64,000 nucleotides of DNA from NCBI GenBank assembly GCA_013397115.1, contig VWZW01000851.1:370387-434386 (forward strand). The letters run 5' to 3'. Below are positions 49,201 to 61,576 of this stretch, piece after piece; position 1 is the stretch's first letter; the number at the start of each line of letters is the position of its first letter. The DNA is from Edolisoma coerulescens (lineage: Eukaryota > Chordata > Aves > Passeriformes > Campephagidae). A program made the position numbers and the translations under genes. The notes below the pieces were generated by a model. It was given only the letters and a program-made list of their open reading frames with translations, was not told the DNA's origin and did not search any database.

Positions 49201-52200
49201 TTGCAGACCTGCTGAACCGAGAGGCAAGGGATTAATGGTGGCTTCTGCCGTGGGAGCAGGAGGGGGTTGGGGACAGCTGCTCTGTCCCCTCTGGGGACCC
49301 CGAGAGCAGCCGGGGTGTTGACCTACCTGCTGATTCAGAGCGAAGGTATTCACTGCGGGTGGCTCTGCCTTGGGGTGGCAGGAGAGCAGCCACTCTCCTC
49401 CACCCTCTGCTCTCCTCCTCCACCCTCCCGCAAGGGAGGGATGTTGCCCTTAAACACTATTGTTCTGAGCCACTAAAGATTAACGCACAGAGTGGAGGCA
49501 TGAAAGGGAAGCGGAGTCCCTCAGTGCCAGGGCACTCCTTGCTTTACTGCCCTGACCTTGGACAGAGAAACTTCCTCCTCCCTGCTCCTCACCTGGAAGG
49601 ATGTGCGGGAGGGGTTCTTGGTGCGAGGTCTCTCTGAAGTCCTGCTCCTAATCATCCTTGAGATGCCAAGAGCTCAAGTTAGGGAACATGCGTTCCAGAG
49701 GGGTGGGAGAGCTTCCCCCACAGTGCCCCCATGGAGGGGGGCAGTGAGGCAGGCTCAGGGCACGGGCTGGCACCCATCATGGTCAGGTGGGGAGAAGGGT
49801 TACTCTGCCACAGCAGAACAGCCCAGCGGAACGAGGGTGCCGAGGGCTGCCGGGAGGCAGAGCCGTTAGCAGATGGCTCCAGCTGGGCTTACCGGGGAGC
49901 AGGTGTGGGTTTCGGGAGCAGCCTTTTAAGAGAGATGTCAGTTTTGAACCCAGGAGGCTCAAGGGGCTGAGCCGTGGCTGCCACAACTCGCATGCTGGGG
50001 AGCTGTGACCTAGTTGTGCTGTAGAAATGCTCGGTTTATTTTTTATTTTTAGGTATTTTGCTTATTTTATCCTCATGTTTAATTTAGTTAGCAAAAAAAG
50101 AATCGGAGGGCTGAGCAGTGCTGGGAAGGACTGCCTGCAGGCGGGAACGCCCGCTGCAGCTCCAGCATCTCTCCAGCCGCCCGTGTCTTCTCTCGGACAC
50201 GTGCTCACGTGTACCAGCCCAGTGCTGTCTCTCAGGATCTCTTTAATGGGAAACCCAGTGCACTCAGCGCTGCTGCCTGCCTCCGGGGTAGCGAGGGAGG
50301 GAGGGAGGAGCGGGATTCGGAGCGTTAACCAGAGAGGCTCCCGCGGCCACAGGGACTGTTTGAATGTTGTGCTGTAGCTGGTCTGCCTTCCCCCTGCTGC
50401 GGGGAGCAGGAAGCTGGGGGAGCTTGGTGTTTCAGGGGGCTTTGGGCTGGTTACTTTTTCGACCGCTGCTTGCCTCTGCACTGGCACAGCGTGCCCAGGG
50501 AAGGGTAATGGGCTGTATCTGCAAAGAGGGAAGTTTCAGGGGGTTGTGCGAGTCCCTTGGGGAGAGCTGTTTGAATTTATTGCATTATCCTCCTTCCTGC
50601 TCAAGCTTGTGTTTCAGCTGTGTCTGCAGACGTAGCTGCTGATTTAAGTAGATCCAATTAGTAGCTAGCTCCTGGCATCAGTATCCTGCTCGGGGAGATG
50701 AGCCCTGGAGATGAGGAGCCTCCGGTGGGAGCAAGGCTGGGCTCAGCCTTTCAGCCCTCGTTCCTGATCTTGGATGGACCCAGAACTCCCTGGCTCACAG
50801 CCCTGCACCTGAGCTCAGAGGGAAACCGAGGCAGGTGTCCTGCTCTGTGCTCTGCCTGGCCAAGAACAAAGAGCAGGCAGGTTCTCCCTGCCTGTACTGC
50901 TGCCAGACAGGTGCTCTTAAGACTGAAATCAAATATTCCAAAAGGTGACAAGCTGGCAGCAGGCAGGGCTTGGAGCCGGAGCTGGAGCAGGAGTGTGCAA
51001 GGGACCTGTGGGCAAGAGCCATGCAGTGACCTGGCTCTTGGGGTAGGATTTGAAAGGGAGCTGCTGGAACTGGCTGCTTCCTGAAGGAGCATGGAAGGGT
51101 TTTCTTCTCTGCTGGAGGATGAAGGACTCTTTGGGAAGCTCAGAGAAGAGGTCTAGGCTGGCATGGAGCTGGTTTGGTTTGGATGCAGCTAGTGCCATGA
51201 TCCGGTGGAGCAGGATAGCTGTCTGCATTGCTTCTCTGAACAATACCAGTCCAATTTGCCCGTCTCTCTGGTTTGTGCCACCATTGAGGCTGAGGAAGAC
51301 TGGGACACTACCAGTGTTGTGCAGGGAGCCTGTCTGGTGGCAGTACGTGGCATTACTCTCTGTGTGTGACTCGCAGTGAGCTGGCTCAGGGCTTGGGCTG
51401 GGATGTGGGTGCTGGGTGTGTATGTGGCCCTGGGTAGTGCCTGGGTGACATATGACTTACATATGGAGAAAATGAGGTGTTGCTACCTGTAAATCAGCCA
51501 TCATGGAGTGTTGCAAGTGCCTCCATCCTGTACTTGTATGGCTCACCAGTGTATTAAACTTGCTGGAGAGCTAATGTCTTTTAATAGAGCAACTGACCTC
51601 ATTTAGAAGCTTCCAGTGCACCAGCCAGTGATTATTTCATGCAACAACATGCATGGAGGAGCCCAGGGCAGAGCACAAAGTCTCCCTTCTCATGCTGCAC
51701 CGCTCTCTCTCGCGTTTGCTGCATCAGCTGCCTACTGTGCTTCCTGCCCTCAAGTCAGCAAGGATTTTGCTAAAAGGGACTTTGTGGCTTGAATCATTTG
51801 AGATTTCATGGAACTAACAGGAAGTGAAAACAGAATGAGCACATCTTCCTCCTCTTCCTGCACCTCCACCCTTTCCCCTTTTTCATTCAAGTGGCATGTA
51901 AGAATTACAGCAGCCTCGTGAGGTGCTGGGGCTGAAGTGGGAAGTGGTAAAGCTTGGCCGTCGCTCCTCCAGAATGCTGGTGGACGAGTGGCTGAGGCAG
52001 GAGAACAGCAGCTCTTCCCCAGGATCCCTCTCCTCTGGGGACCATCCCTGCCCCCAGCCTGGCTCCCTTGAGCCCTGGTAACGCCAACATTCCCTATGGG
52101 GTGGGTTTGGTGAGGCTCACGGTGCGGGTGAGGACCGGGAAGAGCTGTCAGCATCGCCCACTCATCCCCTGGCAGTCGGGAACGTGGCTCAGCAGCGGGG

Positions 52201-55200
52201 CACACGTGAGCATGGCGCGTCTCCCCGGCACAGGTTTCCCCACGGTTACACAAGGGCACGATTGCACAGGAGCTCTGACGTCCGGGAAGAGCAATGACAA
52301 GGTGAAAATTGAGCTCTGTTCCCTGGGTGCCGGTGGCCCTGCTGAGGTGCTGGCCGGCACAGCGGGCTGGCCACGGCCCTGTGCTCCCTGGCCCCGCAGG
52401 CAGCAGATAACCGGGACATGAAAGCAGGAGCCTTCCCTGCCCCCCGAGCGCGCCCCTCGCACAAAGGCTGCTCTGCTGCGGGGCTCAGACACCATCTGTC
52501 CGGTGGGGAGAAGCATCACAGAGACCGTCTTTCCTCGGACTATTCCACTTAATGCCCTTTGGAAAACAATCCCATTCCCAGCAGGTGCTAATCTCTTGAG
52601 TGGATCCGGCTCAGCCAATGTGTTCTTCGCTGTGCCTTTGTACCAGAGCCGTGTCTCCTGCCAGCCTCGCCTGCCCTGCCGAGCGGGCCCGGTGCCGGCC
52701 GGGGCTGCAGCACCTTCGGGAGCCCTCAGCCCGGTTAGCTCTGGGAGGAACACTGATGAAAGATGGATGCAAGTGGATTAGTCATTCACATCGTCTCCGG
52801 CTTTAATACACATGAATGTTTCAGCAGATTTCTGGAACGGAGAGCGCAATTCCCTGCTCTCCATCTCGTGCTGTGCACAGCAGTCTCCCGGGGCAGGGAC
52901 GGGGGTTACAGCTGTCACCGTAGCCTCTTTCATGTATTTGGAAAACGCTGAAATTGTGCTGAATGGTGTGGGGTTATTGCAGGTTCCCTGGAGCCGGTGA
53001 TGAAACCAGTTTGACAGGAGGCTGCCGCGGCAAGGATTAGGGCTGGAATGTGCTAGTGAGGGTTTGTTTCTGGTTAGAAAAGAGCTGGCTCTGGCCTGGG
53101 CTAGGCTGGAGCCCCGCTTTGGCCCAAGGGACAGCCTCCCTGCCGGTCCCCCCATGCTGCAGGCCCACAGCAAAGCCCGAGTGAGAAGAGAAAGAAGAGG
53201 GGATGTTCTTGTTTAATTGACCCTTTTGAATTTATGGCTGCCTCCTTCCGAGTCGCAGGTTTCAATGAATGCCCTGGACTTTGGGCAGGGACAGCACCCC
53301 AGGGCCCACAACATCCCAGCACCAGCTCCAAGGGCAGGAAAGACAGGAGAGGCAGTGGGTGGGTGGCATTCCCTGCCATTGTCATGGAGATCAGCAGCTG
53401 CTTCCCTGGAGGTCACCATTTGCATAACAGTTAGAGCTGAGTCTCTGGAGTATTTGCACCTGCAGCTGCTGTCCCCAGAGCCCCTTCCTCTCTCTGTGTC
53501 CCAGAGCCCCTTCCCCACCCCATTCTGAGCCTGCCTGGGGTTGCTGGTGGGGACCAGTGGGGTGAAGCTGCAGATATTCTCTGCCCATGAAAGGAGGATT
53601 GGAACCAGATGATTTTTAAGGTCCCCTCTAACCATTCTAGGATCTGTGTTTCAATGGGGAAGGTCAGACCTGCCTTGGAAGGCAGGTTCCCTTGCCATGC
53701 TCCTGAGTCAGGTGCTCAGGTGCTCCACTGCCCAGCACTGTAGGCAGCCCTGTGACCTGTGCAGTCACACTCTGTCCCTGCTGCCCTTCTTTCAGGGCTG
53801 GGAGTGTTGGGGGCCACACGTGGACACAGCATCATGGGGAGCAGGGCAGAGGGAAAATCTCTAGGATGTCTCTTCCATTCATATCACAAAGGGACCCACA
53901 GAGCTGTGTTTACAGGATCCCAGTGGCAGCCTTTGGGAATACTTATGTTTTCTTTTATTCTTAAAGCTCTCAGCTGCCTTTTTCCCCCTGTGCTTCACCT
54001 CCAGGTTTGCATATGCCAGCCCCATGTGGTGAGCTGGCAGCCCAAAGGGGCTCTGGGAGCAGGTTGCTGTCGATGCAGGGCTTTGTTGTGGTCTGCGCTG
54101 AGCTGCTGCCTTTCTTTTTCCCTCCTTGACTTGCTGCTCAGCACAAAACTGTTCCCAGCATCTCATTAACAAATGTCTGGTCATCCAGATGACTCTGCTC
54201 CCGGCCGGCGGTTGCTGTTAGACCTCTGAGCAGGAACACAGCTGTACTTACGGTGAAGGTAAAACAGAAACAGCCTTGTTTTCAAGGGAAACATTGCCTC
54301 GTGATGAGAATGCCTGGGTTGGGAGTCAGATGCTGTGGCTCATGCTGCTGGCTCACACACAGCTCTGGGAAAGGCACTTAACCTCCCCATACCTCTGTTG
54401 ATCCATCTGGGAACAATGCTGACTTATCCCACGGGAGGTTTTGGGGAACCAGCTCATTTTTGATAAAACACATGAGGATCCTTGGGTTGGAAAGGCTGTT
54501 GTGCATGCTGAGGTGGGTGCTGGGGGTGTCTGTCTCACGGGGCTCGCTGGGTATCAGAGCCCTGAGGAAGCTCTGAAGCTCCTGCTGGAGTCCAAGTCTC
54601 CGTGTTGAAGTTTGAACAAGTCCCACCAGTTTACCTGAATACTCCCAGTAGAGCCTGGCTCTTCTCTGCTGGTGTTCAGAGCTTTGTCCTGGTATCTTGG
54701 TGACCTCCATACCCTTCACCCCCTTTTGCAGGGAAAGCTTTGAGCCCCAAACTGCCAGAGCCCTGCCCTCTCCACTCTCCTGCCTCACCAGAGGCCAGAT
54801 GGGAGTTTATTGCCCACATCTGCTTCCTTCACCTGCCCTCATGGCTCAGTGTCATCGAATCCTCTTTCCCCAAGTGCTGGGGCTTATCTTGAAAGAGGAA
54901 CCTGCTCTGCTCTGCTCACCCTGAATGGGATCCAGCAACTGTTCTCCTTCCCGTGCGGGCAGCACTGGTGAATGAAACCAACCAAACAAATGAGAGCCTC
55001 AAATTTTAGGTGTTCCCCTTCCCAGGCCAGGATGTGAGTAGTGTCTCAGCCAGATATCATGCTTTAGTCTGCTCTCCCACCTGAGACAGAACGCTTGAGG
55101 TCAGACCTGCTCCTCTTGCCTTTTTGCCACAGGTTTGTGTGTGGGCACTGGGCAGTGTTTAAATGGTTGCTGCATCCCCCACAGTGCTGGGTTGCAGTCT

Positions 55201-58200
55201 GGGGCTCTGTGAGTGTCCAGAGAACTTTTGGCACTGCAGAACCTCCCTGCCCCAGCTCTGTGGGGTGGTGGAGCCTGACTCTCTAGGTCCTTTGCCTCCT
55301 GCAAGCAGCATGTGCAGCAGGAGGGAAGCACCCCCTGCCCCAGCTCCTCCAGAAAGTGGTCATTTAGGCTCCAGCAAGAAAATGTGGGTTCCTTCCCCAG
55401 CTCTGGGGAGGGGAGGCAAAGGCAGGGGATTGCCTCTTGCATAGGAATAAGATCTCTGTTTCCTCATTTCCTGCTCCAGAGCATCCTCCTCTCGGACGTG
55501 TCAGTCACCCGGGGTGGGGAAGGGGATGTGACGGGTTTTCTGATGGAACAGCCTGTCCTCTCTGGTGGAAGAGGCCCACGGGTTGAGACACTGACGTGCT
55601 GTTGCTACCACAGTCCTTGTGATCAACTCAGGAATTCCAAATATTTCCTCTCAGATAAAGGTGACTGGGGGAGGCCAGAAATATCTGGACGTGTCTGGGC
55701 AAGCCTGATATCCAAACACCAGGCCAGAGAGGTCAGGATCAGTCCTGGGAGTTCTGGGCTTCAGGTGCAGAGCAGCCGAGGCCTGGGATGGTGTGGGAAC
55801 AGAGCAAGCTGCCTTTCCCTAACCTTCAACCCACCCCCAGCAGGGGCAGGGAGGACGCTCCTGCCTGTTTTCCCACTCCCGCTGGTCTGGGATCTGGTTC
55901 CCAGGGGACACATCTGGGATTGCAGTTGTGCAGGGGCTGAGCTATCACAGCTCCTAGGGTGGTTTCCCCGGGGAAGGGCAAGGCTCTCTCCTTGGGTCCC
56001 TTGCGGCCCCCAGCTGTGGCTCCAGCAGCTGCTGCTCCCTTCCCAAAGAAAGGAGAGGGGCTCACGTCCCCTCCCTGCCTGTGCCGGGCTCTGGCTGTGC
56101 TCCTCTCCGCCTGTAGCACCCGATAGCCCTGCGTTCACTGTGCGCCATTTATCTCTCCTTCAGCAAACACTTCCTTTTCTTGGAAGCAAGGGCTTCTTGG
56201 AACTGCCTTTCCCCAAGCTCAGTGGCACATGCCATGGAAAAAGCAGCATGGAGAACCAGCTGCCAGCTCTGCTTGGCTCCCTGCCCTGCCGGGGGGGCCC
56301 TCTCCTGGTGCCTGCCCCACGGAGAGGCTGGCTAGATGTGTAGCCCTGTCCACCACTGCAGCCTTCCTGGGCACAGTGGGGACGTCCCTGCCGTGGGTCA
56401 GGAGCCTGTGGAGATGTGTGGGACTCTCAGTGGGGCAGGTCCTACTGAATCCCTGAGGAAAGCAGATTTTCTGGGGAATACGTCACGAGGGTGCAGCTGC
56501 CTTCCTCCAGCTGAGCGCTCTGCAGCATCAGGTGCTGTGAGCAAGTGGCTGGGACATGTGTCCAAGGGAAGGACCATCCCTGGAGCGAGGGCCCTGGCGC
56601 TGAGAGATCAAAACATATGCTGAGTTGGAAGGGACCCACAAGGATCATCAAGTCCAACTCCTGCCCATGCACAGGACAGCCCAGCAATCCCACCATGTGC
56701 CTGAGAACGCTGGTTCAGGCTTGGTGCCATGACCACTGCCCTGGGGAGCTGGTTCCAATGCCCAACCAGCCTCTGGGTGAAGAGCCTTTCTCTAACATCC
56801 AACCTAAATCTTCCCAGATGCAGACGCTGTAGGGGTAGTGGTTTTTGGACAGGGCTGTGCCTTCTGCCCCAGTTCCCTGTGCCCTCCATCCCTGCTAGCC
56901 TGCTATCAGTTTGCTGCCAATGCCATGCCCTGTCACAGCTCCATGCTCATCACCACCTATCAGCAGAGGGATTTCCTGTGCCAGAATTTAAAATATCCCC
57001 TTCCTGGGTGTGGGCTCTCCTCCTTTCCCTCTTCTGCGGCTAGCAGCAGGCAGCAGCCCTCACCTTTCTCCCTGGGCAACACCTGCCTGTGAGCTCCATC
57101 CTGCCCATTGCTGCAGGGCCAGGACACAGTACAACACCTCCACAGATCCCAGCTGGCAGGCATGGTGGGAAGCGAGCTGCTTCTGTGTAAGTGGTGGGAG
57201 TCATGAGGATGATTGTCATATCCCTGAAGAGGACTCCAAGTGAGGTGGCAGCAGTGACGTGCCTCGGGGTGAGTTAGCAAAGTCCCTGTTTCCCAACACT
57301 CTGCCCTTGGGTCTGTGAGTACCTCCTCATGGTGACAGGGTGTGGAAGGCAGCTGGGGAGGTGTCTGGTGGGAGGTGGAGAAGAGCTTTGGTGGCAGAGG
57401 CAGGTGCTGAGGTTCACAGCTCGTCAAGGACCGGATCCCCTGTGGTGGGGAGGTCTGTGGGACACAGCCCAGCTCCCTGAAAGTAAGCATGCAGGTCTGC
57501 TGCACACCCTGCTGTGAAAAGCTGTGTGTGAGCTTGGTCACAGGTGTGTAGCAAGGTGAGGAGATGCCCCACAAGGTGTGACCATGCTGGGGCTGTTTGA
57601 TGGGAGCTGGGAGACTTGGCACCATGTTCCATGAATGAGGGGCACCTGGATGCCAGCTGTGACCTGGGCACCAAAGCCCTGTAGTCCTGTGGCCACAGGC
57701 TGTGGGCAGGTGTGGGAGGCAGCGTGCAGGCAGAGCTGGCAGGGCAGGCGGGCAGGGATGCTCCCTCTGCCTGCGCAGAGGCCGTGCTGAGGCGTGACAT
57801 GAGCACAGCGTCAGCCGGGCTTATCTCTGCTTTCCCAGAGCAGCCGGGTTACTGGAACTGCATTCACTTATCAGGGAACAGGGGATCTTGCTGGGAAGAT
57901 GGGCTCAAGGTGTGACAGCATCAAGCCCCTGCTGACGCTGAGCTGCTGGCAATCCCTGAGCCTGGAGCTCGCAGCTCCCTCTCCGTCCGGCCCTGCGGCT
58001 CCTGCTCAGCCCTGATAAACCTGAGAGATCCTGGGCCATGTGTTTCCCTGCTGCCTGCCCAGGGACCCCTCCTGCCCTGCCGTGTGCGGCTCAGGGACCC
58101 CAACAGCTCTCCTTATGATGGGCTGAGTCTTCCCAGCTCCTGCTGCTGCTGGAGATGAAGGGCTGGAGGCAGCCGGCTTGGACGAGCCCGGCCGGAGTGA

Positions 58201-58898
58201 CTGCATTCCTGGCCAAGCCTCGTGCTTGGCCTGCTCTCCTGAAGCTGTGGGAAGGCAGTAGCTTGGCGACCCAGTGTCTGCCTTCGCCACAGGGATTCGT
58301 GAAATCCAGCTCCTGTTGTGGAGTAACCTGTGAGGGCCAGGCCGTGGGAGTGGGACATGGGAGGCTCTGCTGTGGACACAAAATCACTGGGGGGACGCAC
58401 GGTGTGGGCTCCCGCAGCCCTGGGCACCAGCCCTGCTGCTGCTTCTGCAGGCCTCGGCCAGGGAATGGAGCCCAGCGGGTTCCCACTGCAATGATTTCTA
58501 TCACACTTGGATGCTAATTTTAGAGAGCCAAGAGCATGTGATGCATCCCCTGCCCTGCCCGCATGGTGTTCTCACAAATCCTTTCTGGCATCCTCTTCTC
58601 TCATGACTGTGCTTCCCCCCTTGCCCTCTGTGCATGATTCAGAGCAGGGAAGCACAAGGCATCTGTCATCTGCCCGGTCCCCACCACCGCTTTCCTGCCA
58701 GCCCTTTTTCCCTCCGTGCTCCACTCCCACCCCTCTGCTCACCACTCTCCTCTTCCACAGGAGCGCTTTGTGGACCTCTATGGGAACGATGCTGCTGCCG
58801 AGGTGAGAAAAGGCCAGGAGACCTTCAACAAATGGCTCCTGACCGGGGCGACGGTGGCCGGAGTGCTTCTGCTGGGATCCCTGCTGAGCCGCAAGTGA
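43240..58898 (+). CDS. BCL2L1: Bcl-2-like protein 1 (Bcl-xL)
   Basis: This anti-apoptotic BCL-2 family protein sits on the mitochondrial outer membrane, where it binds BH3-only proteins and BAX/BAK. Two coding exons, 43240-43797 and 58761-58898, give 231 residues. BH4 is at about 5-24 (NRELVIDFVSYKLSQKGYSW). An acidic loop runs 28-80. BH3 is near 86-100 (ALREAGDEFELRYRR), BH1 at 127-146 (ELFRDGVNWGRIVAFFSFGG), and BH2 at about 178-193 (PWIQENGGW|ERFVDLY), split by the 15-kb intron. The C-terminal anchor is WLLTGATVAGVLLLGSLLSRK. ATG 43240 is the conserved MYSSNREL start; the frame extends 6 bp upstream only through a GTG. Exon structure and the Trp|Glu split match human. It is head-to-head with TPX2. 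Confidence 0.97.
43608..43611 (+). promoter_or_regulatory. BCL2L1: alternative 5' splice site for Bcl-xS
   Basis: TTTGAGCAG|GTAGTGAAC contains a GT donor at 43609-43610 inside the first coding exon. Splicing from 43608 to 58761 removes exactly 189 nt (63 codons) in frame, deleting BH1 and most of BH2. This is the same deletion and the same position as human Bcl-xS. Usage in this species is inferred. Confidence 0.7.
47620..47912 (+). mobile_element. CR1 LINE fragment
   Basis: Diagnostic CR1 blocks appear in order: ttggggttgttcagtctggagaagag, gagtgacaggacaaggg, agattggatattagga, ggttgcccagagaagctgtggc and aggttggatggggttttgagcaacctggtct. Orientation is +. The copy lacks the extreme 3' end seen at 39555. 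Confidence 0.88.
53590..53650 (+). mobile_element. short CR1 LINE 3' tail
   Basis: ggattggaaccagatgatttttaaggtcccctctaaccattcta is a slightly diverged copy of the CR1 3'-terminal segment, in + orientation, lying in the BCL2L1 intron. Confidence 0.8.
56608..56832 (-). mobile_element. CR1 LINE fragment
   Basis: Minus-orientation CR1 is recognised by gagttggaagggaccca, caaggatcatcaagtccaactcc, the gcacaggaca block, accatgtgcctgagaacg, ggggagctggttccaatgccca, and ctgggtgaagagcctttctctaacatcc. It lies in the BCL2L1 intron. Confidence 0.87.
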
Positions 58899-59225
58899 GC
58901 CGCCGCCGAGCCCCCCGTAGCCAGGACGGCTGCGCCTTCACCGCCACATCCACTACACTCCGCTCCCGAGCACCATCACCGGCGCGGGGGGACAGCCCCT
59001 CCATCCCGGCCGAGCACCCTGCTCCATGGAGTTTCCTCCCTCGTGCCGCCAGCTCCTTTTATTGTAGCCCGTCTTATTTACTGTTCCGTTGTGTTTTAAA
59101 GGCGCTGAGGCCAATGCAGCACTTCAGCCACCAGCTCCCAGCACTGGGGAGATCCAGGCAGCTGGGGAGGGCACAGGCTAGAAGGTGTCCCAGCCCTGCA
59201 GGGTTCTCCAGATAATTTGGAAGAG

Positions 59226-59231
59226 AATAAA
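59226..59231 (+). terminator. BCL2L1: proximal BCL2L1 poly(A) signal
   Basis: AATAAA lies 328 bp after the stop and is followed by a GT-rich run (gtgagtgcgtgcgtgtgtgt), a good cleavage context. Confidence 0.6.
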
Positions 59232-60498
59232 CAGACTTATTTTTGCATGTGTGAGTGCGTGCGTGTGTGTAGATGTGTCACTAATATAAAGTTCCCCAGC
59301 CAGAGCAAGGGTCAGGCTCCGTGCCCCCATCTCTGGCATGCTCAGGCACCAGGAAGAGGCAGGCTGCCCAATGGGATGGAACTTCCCTGCAGCATCACTA
59401 TCCTGTCCTTGCTTCTCCAGTCAGAGCTTGTCCCTGTGGCAGGGGGAGCAGGAGGAAGAGGCAGAGGCCAGGGGTGAGAAGCTCTGTCCTTGGTCAGCCC
59501 CACGTGAATTCCCTTCTCCCCAGATAATCAGTTGCTGGGAGCTGCGGCCCATCCCAGATGAGGATGGTGTACCAGGCCCAGGGCTGTGCGTGGTTTGAAG
59601 GGTTCTTTGTCCTCTTCCTCCTCCTCACTCCAAATGTAGATGGCTGGGGGACAGTGCTCATCCCTTCCCAGCCTGCTCCTCTGGGCTGGCAAAGGAAGGA
59701 GGCAGGAGAGGGGGAGAGTGCTTGTCCCTGGCACAAGGGGCTTTGCAGAGAGCTGGGGCTGTGGTGTCCAGGAATCCAGAGCTGGGGATTGGAAGGGTCA
59801 GGGGAAGCACCTTCACAGGGGTGGCAAAGCCCAGGGAGCAGCCGATTCATGGGACGAGCGGGGAAGCAAGCCCAGGGGAGATGGGAGTGAGGGCTGGCAC
59901 TGGCTGAGAGCCATCTCCACCTCTGGGGAGCCACTTTGGGGACAGTAGGAGCTGTTGGCCTCTCTAGTGCTGTCCCACCTGTTCCCAGTCCCATAGTGCA
60001 GGCAGTCCCCACGCGTGGCTGTGACGGGTGCATGCAGTGACTGAGGTGTCTGGCTTCCCTCCCCCTCATCCCCACGCTGCTCCTGCTGCTGCCGGAGCAG
60101 GGAACCTCCGGCCTTTGAGCTGAAATTAGCTTCCAGAATAGACGCCCTCATCCTTCGGAGCCCACCGCGGGCAGACACAGCTGGCCACAGCTTGTCCGTG
60201 TACATACCGCCCGCGCTCTGCTGTACATATACGAGTAGTTTTTAATTCATTTGTGAATACTATTAATGCTATTTTTGTTATCTTGTCTGTCCGTATTTAT
60301 GTGTGGGGCCGTGCTCCCTGCAGAGGCCAAGCTGGGATGGAGGTGGGGGGAGAACCGGAGGTTCCAGAGGGGCTCACTTGGCCACTGAGCACGGACTCGC
60401 GCTCCCCATGTCGGACCCACTCAGATCCCGCACGGGGAGCACGAGGATTAGCATTAGCCCATTGAACGCTTCGGTTTGCAGGTGGAGGTGAATCCACA

Positions 60499-60504
60499 AA
60501 TAAA
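60499..60504 (+). terminator. BCL2L1: distal BCL2L1 poly(A) signal
   Basis: AATAAA is followed within 30 bp by gctggtggtgctgtggtctttg, a GT-rich downstream element. It would give a 3' UTR of about 1.6 kb. Confidence 0.65.
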
Positions 60505-60592
60505 TTTGTCATTCGAGCTGCTGGTGGTGCTGTGGTCTTTGCAATCGTTGGGAATTTGAACAACTTTGGGCCCAAAGGAGCTGGCTTCAGTG

Positions 60593-60632
60593 GGATGGAT
60601 GGATGGATGGATGGATGGATGGATGGATGGAT
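60593..60632. repeat. (GGAT)10 microsatellite
   Basis: Ten perfect GGAT units lie just past the distal BCL2L1 poly(A) signal. Such arrays are commonly length-polymorphic. Confidence 0.97.
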
Positions 60633-60639
60633 GGGGATG

Positions 60640-61440
60640 AGGTCCTCTCCCTGCCCAGGGAAGGGCTGGGGTGCTCCAAGGGCAGTTTGCTGTGGTCTAG
60701 AGGGATGGTGGTAGGGTGGGGTGGCACTAAGGGGTGATGGGGACAGGAGAGCCCAGGGCAGGCTTTTACCTGGGCTGGGGGTGCTGGTTCTGGGGACATG
60801 GGCTCAGCACCCCTAGTGACGTTGGGAGGAGGAGGGCAGGGGACTCACAGCCTCACGGGGACCCACAGCCCCCCCCGCATTCCCGGGGCTACCCCTCAAA
60901 AGAGCACCTTCCCTTTTGTGCGGGGCTCATTCCAGCACAACCACTCGGGCTTTTTTGGGATGTCACGAGCACGGGGAACACCGAGCCACCCCACATCCCT
61001 CTCACGGCAGGACGCGCCCAGCTCAGCCTTCCCCGGACCGCCCTCCCCTGTCCTTTCCGGGGGACCCCCGGAGCGCGGGGGCAGCGGCCGGGCCCTGGCG
61101 GCTCCAGGGGCGGGCGGGACGCGGCGGGAGCCCGCGGACACGAGCACCATCCCGTGGGCAGCGGGAGAAGCGGCCGCGGAGCTGCGGGGAGCGGGAGCAG
61201 AAGGGCCCCCATGACCAACACAGCCGCGAGGATTGGGGGGAACCCCAGCCCCCGAGGGCCGCTAGCCCCGTCCCCAGCCGCCCGGAGCCCCCCGCAGGGG
61301 ACGGACCCCACCAGGGTACAGCCAGAGCCCCTCGGGGACACAGCGATGCCCCATCGTGGAGCCGGGAATGGGATCCTGCCTGGGAGACGCCGCTGAGGGG
61401 GCTCCCCGAGACACCCCACAACACACCGGGCTGAGCTACG
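60640..61440. other. intergenic region between BCL2L1 and the BPI-fold gene
   Basis: No supported gene was found. A CpG-dense block at about 61050-61330 might be a regulatory element or a minor promoter, but no exon can be supported. Confidence 0.5.
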
Positions 61441-61447
61441 CTCCCGC

Positions 61448-61453
61448 TTTAAT
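61448..61453 (-). terminator. candidate poly(A) signal for the BPI-fold gene
   Basis: TTTAAT on + reads ATTAAA on the minus strand, the common variant signal, about 125 bp past the stop codon of the BPI-like gene. Confidence 0.5.
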
Positions 61454-61576
61454 CCCTGCCGAGGGTGGGGGTTCTGTGGGTTCCGTAGGTGGGTGGCTCT
61501 GCCGGCCACGGGGGCACGATGGCATCGGGATGGTGATGGGGACACGGCTGGTGGGNTTCCCACGAGGCCGGTGGTG

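Larger units (their letters stand above)
43798..58760 (+). other. BCL2L1: 15-kb BCL2L1 intron
   Basis: The single large coding intron begins gtaaga and ends tcttccacag. It holds CR1 fragments on both strands and no supported coding exon; long open frames such as 55312-56343 show no domain. Confidence 0.85.
58899..60520 (+). other. BCL2L1: BCL2L1 3' UTR
   Basis: The segment after the stop codon has two AATAAA signals, at 59226-59231 and 60499-60504. The stretch 60230-60300 (ttaattcatttgtgaatactattaatgc...gttatcttgtctgtcc) is AT-rich and looks like the conserved distal part of the long BCL2L1 3' UTR, which favours the distal signal. Confidence 0.6.

Noticed and set aside
55312..56343. 343-codon + strand open frame inside the BCL2L1 intron
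   Set aside because: No domain, no splice-compatible partners and no promoter context; composition is that of random GC-rich sequence.
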